From contig CALDJN010000292.1 in NCBI GenBank assembly GCA_937901695.1, positions 1 through 8,154 on the forward strand: DNA of 8,154 bases, in the 5' to 3' direction. Positions 1 through 5,862 of this stretch are shown here, in pieces. Under the pieces are notes generated by a model. The model was given only the letters and a program-made list of their open reading frames with translations, was not told the origin of the DNA and made no database searches. Numbering within the stretch: position 1 is the first letter of the stretch; each line of letters opens with the position of its first letter. The translations under genes were made by a program, and so were the position numbers. Source of the stretch: an uncultured Anaerocolumna sp. (lineage in GTDB: Bacteria; Bacillota; Clostridia; Lachnospirales; Lachnospiraceae).

Positions 1-141
1 GAAATTCGTTATGGTTCTTATACGATAGGAATCGCGCCAATATTTAAAAATTGTGGTGTTTGACGAGGCGAAGCCGAGGAGTTCGCAATTTTTAAATATG
101 CTTTAAGCGATTACTATCGTATTAGAACCATCGAATTTTTC
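1..141. repeat. Long imperfect inverted repeat (about 140 nt hairpin-forming element)
   Basis: Two arms face each other across a 32-nt centre (54-85). The inner block 41-53 is perfectly complementary to 86-98 (13/13). The middle block 11-35 is complementary to 107-131 with two mismatches in 25. The outer AATTCG (3-8) pairs with CGAATT (132-137). Between the inner and middle blocks is an asymmetric bulge (36-40 against 99-106). The centre contains GGC-GAA-GCC (67-75), able to form its own small hairpin. No ORF of note lies inside. The element sits downstream of the mgtC-like gene and may act as its terminator, but it is far larger than a usual intrinsic terminator and no clear T-run is visible. 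It could be a small non-autonomous palindromic mobile element or a structured RNA. The left arm touches the window edge, so the outer boundary is unknown. Confidence 0.8.
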
Positions 142-231
142 AACGGAACAAGAAATATATCCCATGCCTACCCTCTAAGGTCTGAACAGCCTAAATTAGG
201 CAAAGCGTACGTACGTTAATAAGCCAACTTT
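142..231. other. Short intergenic region with two small palindromes
   Basis: This 90-bp gap lies between the long inverted repeat and the stop codon of the mgtC-like gene. It contains GCCTAA-A-TTAGGC (189-201) and the self-complementary CGTACGTACG (206-215). Neither is followed by a T-run on the minus strand, so neither is a convincing intrinsic terminator. No ribosome binding site plus ORF was seen. The role of the palindromes is unknown. Confidence 0.4.
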
Positions 232-942
232 TTATATCTCTTCTATATACTGTATCCCTTGCGCGTGGCTTAGCAGCTGAATAATATATGCATGATGCAT
301 TTTCTTATTGGACTTTAAGCTAAGAACCAATGCAATGCTATCCATCCCTGGTATTTCTCCTTTATTTAACAGTAAATCCTGAACTTCTAAATCATTATCC
401 TTTAAGAAATTCATAAAAGATGATATATGCGTTATGTTGTCAAATACAATATAGATATCTATAAGCTTTCCACCGGTTCGGATTTTTTGATCCACTTTGT
501 GAAGGAATATCATAGCTATTACAATAGCTATTCCCCCAATAATTGCCCCGGAATAAAAGCCAATTCCAATAGCCAGACCTAGACAGGCGGCAACCCAAAG
601 TCCTGCCGCCGTTGTTAAACCTTTTATCTGATTTCTGGTGGTTACAATTATGGTACCGGCACCTAAGAAACCAATTCCACTGACTACTTGTGCACCAAGC
701 CTTGCAGGGTCAACGTTATAACCAGTAAAGGTCTGACAAATATATTGATTTGTTATCATTACTAAAGTTGAACCAATACAAACCAGCATATAGGTACGAA
801 AGCCTGCAGGACGATTCTTAAGTCCTCTTTCAAAGCCTAAAACGCCTCCCATAAGCATGGCAAGTAAGATTCTAACTGATATTGAAATGATATTTACTTC
901 ATGTAATACCTTATAAATATCACCAAAACCTGTTGCGTCCAA
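232..942 (-). CDS. MgtC/SapB family membrane protein
   Basis: The 236-residue protein has the MgtC/SapB signature: GFERG (36-40) and RPAGFRT (44-50) after the first membrane helix, GAQVVSGIGFLGAG (83-96), and GLTTAAGLW (108-116), with about four to five hydrophobic segments up to residue 147. A soluble C-terminal domain (about 160-236) looks like the ACT-like tail of longer MgtC proteins. The start is TTG (940-942): GGAGGG lies 9 nt upstream, an in-frame TAA lies two codons upstream, and the next in-frame Met is residue 29. MgtC proteins in other bacteria are linked to growth in low Mg2+, F1Fo-ATPase inhibition and phosphate control; the role here is not shown. The gene follows the HAD phosphatase gene by 54 nt with no visible terminator, so it may be the last gene of the operon. 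Family assignment is firm; physiological role is open. Confidence 0.92.
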   Translation of the reverse strand: MDATGFGDIYKVLHEVNIISISVRILLAMLMGGVLGFERGLKNRPAGFRTYMLVCIGSTLVMITNQYICQTFTGYNVDPARLGAQVVSGIGFLGAGTIIVTTRNQIKGLTTAAGLWVAACLGLAIGIGFYSGAIIGGIAIVIAMIFLHKVDQKIRTGGKLIDIYIVFDNITHISSFMNFLKDNDLEVQDLLLNKGEIPGMDSIALVLSLKSNKKMHHAYIIQLLSHAQGIQYIEEI

Positions 943-996
943 ATTTTAATGCCCTCCAAACAAAATCTAAATTATTCGTTTCATTTTCATGTGCCA

Positions 997-1788
997 TTAC
1001 CCTAAACAATCACCGATATCCTTTATTGAATTAAAAATAAAATTAGGTTTTATCTCAGATTTATCTAGGTCTTCAAGTTTCGTTTCTCCTGTTAACACTA
1101 AGATACCAGTGCTTCCATTATTAACACCTGTAGCTACATCTGTGTATAGGCGATCTCCAACAAAAGCAATTTCATTTGCCTGATAATTAGTAAGTTTCGT
1201 TATCATTGCAACTGTTTTATCTGTAGGCTTTCCCATGAATTCTGGTTTAACTCCTGTAGATAATTCAATTGCTGCGCAGATAGCTCCACAATCCGGAATA
1301 AATCCTTCTTCTGTCGGGCAGTTAATATCCATATGAGTTGCAATAAATTTAGCACCGTTTCGGATATATGTACATGCCCTTTCTAATTTTTCATAAGTTA
1401 TGGTCATATCAAAGCCAACTACTACAATATCTGGTTTAGCTTCGGTTAATGGAATACCTGCTTCTGTAAAACTTTTTTCCAGTTCTTTTGTTCCTACTAA
1501 ATAAACACTTGCACCATTATAATACGACTTAAGATACTCAATGGTTACATCTCCCGATGTCAAAATATCTTTTCTTTCAATATAACAATCCATTTTTTTT
1601 AGCTTATCAATATAGTCTTCTGGAGCTTTTGAAGAGTTGTTTGTAAAAAAAATAAATTCTCTACCGGTTTCTTTTACTTTATTTAAAAAGTCTAATGACC
1701 CTTCATAAATTCTATTTCCTAAATAGAAAGTACCATCCATATCTAATACAAATAATTTAATATCATTAACTAATTTTTTATTCTGCAT
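997..1788 (-). CDS. HAD-IIA family phosphatase (NagD/AraL/PGP-like)
   Basis: This cytoplasmic hydrolase of 263 residues has the full set of HAD motifs: DMDGT (16-20) with nucleophile Asp16 and acid/base Asp18, TNNSS (49-53), GKP with Lys187, and GDRLYTD (211-217) with metal-binding acidic residues. The cap segment VVGFDMTITYEKL (123-135) and the stretch ATHMDINCP (150-158) are characteristic of subfamily IIA, and the length is normal. Family members dephosphorylate small phosphates, including nucleotides, sugar phosphates, 2-phosphoglycolate and glycerol-3-phosphate. Because a GDPD gene lies immediately upstream, glycerol-3-phosphate or a related product is an attractive substrate, but this is inference. 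The ATG has AGGAGG four nt upstream, a short but usable spacing. The 245-bp gap to the GDPD gene is filled by tandem repeats, so cotranscription with the transporter operon is uncertain. Confidence 0.93.
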   Translation of the reverse strand: MQNKKLVNDIKLFVLDMDGTFYLGNRIYEGSLDFLNKVKETGREFIFFTNNSSKAPEDYIDKLKKMDCYIERKDILTSGDVTIEYLKSYYNGASVYLVGTKELEKSFTEAGIPLTEAKPDIVVVGFDMTITYEKLERACTYIRNGAKFIATHMDINCPTEEGFIPDCGAICAAIELSTGVKPEFMGKPTDKTVAMITKLTNYQANEIAFVGDRLYTDVATGVNNGSTGILVLTGETKLEDLDKSEIKPNFIFNSIKDIGDCLG

Positions 1789-1830
1789 GAAGCCTCCTGC
1801 CTAAATTCTCTGTTATTGAAAATCTGCTTT

Positions 1831-2001
1831 AATTAATGAATTGCTCTAATTGAAGAGTTTCTTTAATTAAAGAGTTACCCTAATCAAAGAGTTGCCCTAA
1901 TCAAAGAGTTGCCCTAATCGAAGAGTTGCTCTAATCGAAGAGTTGCTCTAATCGAAGAGTTGCTCTAATCGAAAAGTTGCCCTAAGAGTTTCCTTAATCA
2001 A
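1831..2001. repeat. 17-bp tandem repeat array, about ten units
   Basis: The plus-strand consensus is AGAGTTGCTCTAATCGA (17 bp). Full-length units begin at 1854, 1871, 1888, 1905, 1922, 1939, 1956 and 1985. The unit at 1973 is shortened to 12 bp and the one near 1839 to about 15 bp. The three units at 1922, 1939 and 1956 are identical, while the outer units are increasingly diverged, as expected for an array that expands centrally by slippage. A second variant, with GCCCTAATCAA in place of GCTCTAATCGA, occupies 1888-1904. Each unit contains a small dyad, AGAG-TTG-CTCT. The array is intergenic, between the GDPD stop and the HAD start codon. Its 17-bp period is not a multiple of three, arguing against a coding repeat. 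Its function is unknown. Confidence 0.93.
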
Positions 2002-2033
2002 TTTTTACATGAATCAAAGAATTGTATAATTCT

Positions 2034-2768
2034 TTATTTACCTTCTTGGGATTTAAGCCATGCTTTGCAAAAACCAGGGTAATTAGTAATAATTCCATCG
2101 CAGCCCCAGTCATATAACTTTCTAAGGTCTGCTTCTCCATTTACAGTCCATACATTTAATTTAACTCCATGGGCTTTGCAATTATCTACTATTTCCTCAG
2201 TTAAGCCTTCCATATCTGGATGATAACATTCAAAATTATATTTGCTTACATAATATCCAGGATTACCTATGCCACTCTTTAATACTAAAACTCCACATTC
2301 AATATTAGGTACTAATTCTTTGCATCTGATTAGGGATAGATGATTAAAGGAAGAGAACATAACCTTACCTTCTAGTCCATATGCCTTAATCATATCAACT
2401 ACTTCTTCTTCCAGATTTTCATAGTAATACTTACCTGTTTTTAATTCAATATTCGTTGTTACATTCTGATCTTTTACCCAACTTACATATTCTTCAAAAC
2501 TAGGTATTGGATTAAACCCATATTTATCTCCAAAGGTTGCTCTTACATTAAACTTTCGCAGTTCTTCAAAGGTATAATCTCTAACATTCCCAGTCCCGTC
2601 AGTAACCCGGTCTATAGTTTCATCATGAATAATGACCAGAACATTGTCCTTTGTTAATTGGACATCTAATTCCAATTCATCGCATCCGTCTTCTACTGCC
2701 TTTTTAAAAGAAAGCATCGTATTTTCAGGGTATTCTCCACAAAAACCTCTATGCGCTATTACCTTCAT
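2034..2768 (-). CDS. ugpQ: Glycerophosphodiester phosphodiesterase (UgpQ-like, cytoplasmic)
   Basis: The 244-residue protein spans a whole GDPD TIM-barrel domain and nothing else. Visible motifs are HRG (6-8) with catalytic His6, PENT (14-17), ELDVQ (33-37) with metal-binding Glu33 and Asp35, HDE (48-50) with catalytic His48, NIELK (106-110) with metal-binding Glu108, NVWTVN near the C-terminus and the closing DGIITNYPG. It should hydrolyse glycerophosphodiesters such as glycerophosphocholine or glycerophosphoethanolamine to sn-glycerol-3-phosphate plus the alcohol. There is no signal peptide or membrane segment, so it acts in the cytoplasm on imported substrate, like E. coli UgpQ, which is also encoded beside ugp transporter genes. 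The ATG is preceded by AGAGG at good spacing. It follows the MBL lipoprotein gene by 72 nt, consistent with cotranscription. The gene symbol is by analogy. Confidence 0.94.
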   Translation of the reverse strand: MKVIAHRGFCGEYPENTMLSFKKAVEDGCDELELDVQLTKDNVLVIIHDETIDRVTDGTGNVRDYTFEELRKFNVRATFGDKYGFNPIPSFEEYVSWVKDQNVTTNIELKTGKYYYENLEEEVVDMIKAYGLEGKVMFSSFNHLSLIRCKELVPNIECGVLVLKSGIGNPGYYVSKYNFECYHPDMEGLTEEIVDNCKAHGVKLNVWTVNGEADLRKLYDWGCDGIITNYPGFCKAWLKSQEGK

Positions 2769-2840
2769 TTTATTACCTCTTTTCTTATGCCATTTTAATA
2801 TCCAGTCTATTTTATTATGTAAACCGAAACTTGTAAATCA

Positions 2841-3881
2841 TTAATTGGTAGCATTTTCTGAAGCTTCATTATTCCAGTTATCATATTGATTAACAACCGT
2901 ATAATTTTTTTGATTGTCTATTACTACCTTAACATAACCATTTAATGCTGTGTTATAATAAGTGGTTCCTGCTTTTACAAAATTATTATAAACAGACATT
3001 CCATCTATTTTGTCATTCATGGCAACTACTATTTTTGCATGAAGATTTTTAATCCAACGGTTGGAATTAGAGGTATCTGCTCCATGATGATTGGCTTTTA
3101 CTACATCAGCCTGCAACTCATCTCCATAAGCCTTTATCAAATCACGTTCTTTGGACATATAAATATCTCCCGCAAATAAAACAGTAGATTCTCCATATGT
3201 GAATTTCATTAAAATGGAGCTATCATTTATAAATTGTGTGCTATTATTAGGATAACCCTCTGGGTATACAATTTCCACCGGTGGATTATATATTTTAACT
3301 TGAATCTCATCACCAAATGTTATTTCATCTCCCTCTTTCAAATATTCCACTGGAATATTCATACCCTCAAGCTCTTTTGCAAATTTTTTATATGTATTTG
3401 TAGTATACTCCACTTCATTACGATAAATCTTACCTATTTCAAACTTATCTGCTATGGAAAAGAAGCCGCCAATGTGGTCTATGTGAGGATGGGATGCGAC
3501 AAAATAATCAATTTTATCTATCCCCAATTCCTCTAGGAAATTAATAATACGTGGAGCACATTCAGATAAACCTGCATCAATAAGCATTACTTTTCCATCC
3601 GGTGAAATTAAAAGTGAAGAATCTCCTGATTTATCATCAGAATTCCCGATAGAAGGTAAATCCAAATAATATATTATAAATTTGCCCTCATCCTTTGATC
3701 TATCAATAATTTCACTATGTCGGTCAATTTGATTCTTTGTACCTTCCCCTACTTCTTGTTCCATGCTATTTGGATTCTCTGAAGTAGTTGATTTGGAATT
3801 GCTATTACAAGCTGTCAAACCTAAGCAAACGATTAATGCGAATAGCAAGGGAAAGAATGCTTTCAATATTCCTCTTTTCAT
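2841..3881 (-). CDS. Lipoprotein with metallo-beta-lactamase fold (ComEC/Pce-like hydrolase)
   Basis: The 346-residue protein begins with a lipoprotein signal peptide: MKRG, a hydrophobic core, and lipobox LTAC with lipidated Cys25. It is therefore expected on the outer face of the membrane. A Ser/Asn/Glu-rich linker (26-60) leads to an MBL domain with HPHIDH (131-136) supplying metal ligands His131, His133, Asp135 and His136, AGD with Asp239, and NHHG with His265/His266. The layout matches the MBL domain of ComEC/Rec2 proteins but without the ComEC membrane channel. The stretch NHHGADTSNSNRWIKNL (264-280) also resembles, from memory, pneumococcal phosphorylcholine esterase Pce. Substrate could be nucleic acid or a phosphodiester such as decorated teichoic acid; the sequence does not decide. 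AAGGAG six nt before the ATG supports the start. The gene lies 23 nt after the second permease gene, so it is almost certainly in the transporter operon. Confidence 0.85.
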   Translation of the reverse strand: MKRGILKAFFPLLFALIVCLGLTACNSNSKSTTSENPNSMEQEVGEGTKNQIDRHSEIIDRSKDEGKFIIYYLDLPSIGNSDDKSGDSSLLISPDGKVMLIDAGLSECAPRIINFLEELGIDKIDYFVASHPHIDHIGGFFSIADKFEIGKIYRNEVEYTTNTYKKFAKELEGMNIPVEYLKEGDEITFGDEIQVKIYNPPVEIVYPEGYPNNSTQFINDSSILMKFTYGESTVLFAGDIYMSKERDLIKAYGDELQADVVKANHHGADTSNSNRWIKNLHAKIVVAMNDKIDGMSVYNNFVKAGTTYYNTALNGYVKVVIDNQKNYTVVNQYDNWNNEASENATN

Positions 3882-3904
3882 TCTGCTCTCCTTATAGGTA
3901 TCAA

Positions 3905-4780
3905 TTATTTCATCGCAGCCTTTGAATATCCTGTTAACATATATTTTTGGAATATAAAGAATAATATGATAACTGGTAATACCGCCATAACTGCGCCTGC
4001 CATTATTTCATGGTTGTTCATAGTTGCCTGACCAGCAAATGTATTCTTAAGATGAGCAAGTCCTATGGTAAGAACGCGAGGTTCATCTTTGGCAATAATC
4101 TTTGGCCAGAAATAACTGTTCCATCCACTTGTAAAAGAAACTAAAGTTATGGTTACTATAGTAGATTTACACATAGGAACTAATATTTTAAATATAACAC
4201 CAAGTCTACCCATGCCATCTACTCTTGCAGCTTCAATATAGCTGTTATCTACAGATAAGAAAGTCTGCCGTAGCATAAAAATGTAATATGGTGAAACAGT
4301 ATTAGGTAGAATTAAGCCTAAAAAGGTATTTGTTAATCCCCAATCTGCAAACATGATATAAATTGGTATAAATGTTACTTGTATAGGAATCATCAAAGCC
4401 CCTAATATAATTAGAAATAAGATATTCTGTCCTTTAAATTTTCCAATAGAAAAACCGTATGCAGCAAGTATACCTGTCATGATTTCTGATATTAAAATAC
4501 CGGCAGTCATAATAATAGTATTAATGTAATACTTTCCAAAGTTTGCTCTTTTAAATACATTTACATAGTTCTCAAAATGCCATTCTTTAGGCCAAAGTGT
4601 CGGTATGGTTAGCAATATCTCTTCCTGAGATTTTACTGAAGAAACTAACATCCAATAGATTGGAAACGCTATTATTATCGTAACAATTATAGCTACTATA
4701 TATTGTAATACTTTGGCTATCTTCTTTCTTAAAATAGCAGATTCATTACTACTATAATCTAAATTACTCATTGTTCTCAT
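3905..4780 (-). CDS. ugpE: ABC transporter permease, UgpE/MalG type
   Basis: This 291-residue inner permease of a CUT1-family importer has about six membrane helices: near 24-45, 86-108, 118-142, 150-170, 205-222 and 262-280. The cytoplasmic EAA loop, YIEAARVDGMGRLGVIFKILVP (roughly 181-202), contains the conserved EAA...G spacing that docks on the ATPase. FPIYWMLVSSVK (39-50) and the WHFENYVNVF region are typical of MalG/UgpE-like subunits. AGGGG about 8 nt before the first ATG supports that start over a second ATG three codons later. It follows the other permease gene by 36 nt and precedes the MBL lipoprotein gene by 23 nt. The UgpE label depends on the UgpB-like binding protein and adjacent GDPD; from its own sequence it could equally be a sugar permease. 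Confidence 0.88.
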   Translation of the reverse strand: MRTMSNLDYSSNESAILRKKIAKVLQYIVAIIVTIIIAFPIYWMLVSSVKSQEEILLTIPTLWPKEWHFENYVNVFKRANFGKYYINTIIMTAGILISEIMTGILAAYGFSIGKFKGQNILFLIILGALMIPIQVTFIPIYIMFADWGLTNTFLGLILPNTVSPYYIFMLRQTFLSVDNSYIEAARVDGMGRLGVIFKILVPMCKSTIVTITLVSFTSGWNSYFWPKIIAKDEPRVLTIGLAHLKNTFAGQATMNNHEIMAGAVMAVLPVIILFFIFQKYMLTGYSKAAMK

Positions 4781-4816
4781 TTTTATCCCCTTTCCATTTC
4801 ACAGGTAGTTATTACA

Positions 4817-5749
4817 TTAAGAGTCATAGTTTACACTCTTCTTAGATACTTTCATAGTTAATGCTGTAACAACAAGTAAAATAAAGAAGAACATTACTGC
4901 AACTGTGGAAGCACGATCCATTCTGAAATCTTGCATTGCATATTTATAAATCATATAGACAATAACTTCTGTAGATCTGTACGGACCTCCACCTGTTAAA
5001 ATATCTACAGATTGGAATACTTTCATTGAGGATAAAAATGTAGTAACAAGTAAGAATAATGTAGTAGGTGAAAGCATAGGAATTGTAATCTTCCAAAATC
5101 TTTGGGAGCTATTAGCTCCGTCTAAAGCTGCAGCCTCATAGTAATCCTTTGAAATACTAAGCATGGCAGAAAGGTAAATCATCATACCATATCCTATGGC
5201 TCTCCATCCAGTTAAAATAAGTACGGATATTAGTGCAACATTTTTATTTCCTAACCAATCCACTTTATTAAGTCCTATAGTTTGAAGGAAGTAATTTAAT
5301 ATACCATTATCTTTATTAAAAATCCAAAGAAACACAACTGCTGCTGATGACATGGCAACATACCTAGGCATAAATACCACTGCACGCAACACTGAGAATG
5401 TTTTCGTTATTCGATTAAATAATAAGGCAAAAAGCAATCCGCCTCCTAAGGTAATTGCTATTTCTCCTAAAGAGTAAAGAGCTGTAACTTTTAAAGAGTT
5501 TAACAGATATTTTGTACCTGACCCGGCAAATAACCATTTCCAATTCTTTAGACCAACATATTGATAACTGTCATTAATTAAATTCCAGTCTGTAAAACTT
5601 ATTCGAATTACCTCAACTATAGGATAATATGTAAATACCGCCAAAAGTACCAATGCAGGCAGAACGCAGGTAAAATCTTTTGCTGATGAAATAGCATAAG
5701 TATGGTTCTTTTTTCTTTTATTCTTTTGCTTTATTACATCTGCATCCAT
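4817..5749 (-). CDS. ugpA: ABC transporter permease, UgpA/MalF type
   Basis: This 310-residue CUT1-family permease has a Lys-rich cytoplasmic N-terminus (7-15) followed by about six membrane segments, including near 28-50, 88-112, 123-144, 170-196, 228-243 and 282-300. The EAA loop YYEAAALDGANSSQRFWKITIP (203-224) and the periplasm-proximal LTGGGP (251-256) are hallmark MalF/UgpA features, and the length is normal. It should form a heterodimer with the following permease and receive substrate from the upstream lipoprotein. GGGGGT about 8 nt before the ATG marks the start. The 113-nt gap from the binding-protein gene contains a terminator-like hairpin, so transcript levels are probably lower than for the binding protein. 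No ATPase gene lies next to it, suggesting a shared MsmX/UgpC-like ATPase encoded elsewhere. Confidence 0.9.
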   Translation of the reverse strand: MDADVIKQKNKRKKNHTYAISSAKDFTCVLPALVLLAVFTYYPIVEVIRISFTDWNLINDSYQYVGLKNWKWLFAGSGTKYLLNSLKVTALYSLGEIAITLGGGLLFALLFNRITKTFSVLRAVVFMPRYVAMSSAAVVFLWIFNKDNGILNYFLQTIGLNKVDWLGNKNVALISVLILTGWRAIGYGMMIYLSAMLSISKDYYEAAALDGANSSQRFWKITIPMLSPTTLFLLVTTFLSSMKVFQSVDILTGGGPYRSTEVIVYMIYKYAMQDFRMDRASTVAVMFFFILLVVTALTMKVSKKSVNYDS

Positions 5750-5779
5750 GTTAATACCCCCTTTATTAAATTTAATTTT

Positions 5780-5827
5780 AAAAAAGGAACTCCTTTTGGT
5801 GGGTCTTCCTTGCCAGAGGAGTTCCTT
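5780..5827 (-). terminator. Rho-independent terminator/attenuator between binding protein and permease genes
   Basis: Read on the minus strand, AAGGAACTCC-T (arm at 5817-5827) pairs perfectly over 11 bp with its complement at 5784-5794, leaving a 22-nt loop that can close further through TGG/CCA (5797-5799 with 5813-5815). The 3' arm runs directly into TTTTTT (complement of A5780-A5785, part of it within the stem). This is a canonical intrinsic terminator. Since the permease genes follow in the same orientation without an obvious new promoter, partial readthrough is likely, giving more binding protein than permease, a common arrangement in importer operons. Confidence 0.88.
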
Positions 5828-5862
5828 CTCATTAAGTTCTTCTGTCTAGGTATTTTGGGTCA

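Noticed and set aside
189..201. GCCTAA-A-TTAGGC as a terminator of the mgtC-like gene
   Set aside because: With a realistic loop the stem is only 4 bp and no T-run follows it on the minus strand.
989..1183. A 64-codon plus-strand open frame
   Set aside because: It is antisense to the 3' part of the HAD gene, which carries clear family motifs, and it has no start signal of its own.
1831..2001. CRISPR array
   Set aside because: The units are directly abutting 17-mers without unique spacers and there are no cas genes.
2632..2844. A 70-codon plus-strand open frame
   Set aside because: It is largely antisense to the start of the GDPD gene, with no ribosome binding site or recognisable product.
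3234..3536. A 100-codon plus-strand open frame
   Set aside because: It is antisense to the MBL domain coding sequence, and its hydrophobic composition is what is expected from the complement of AT-rich coding DNA.
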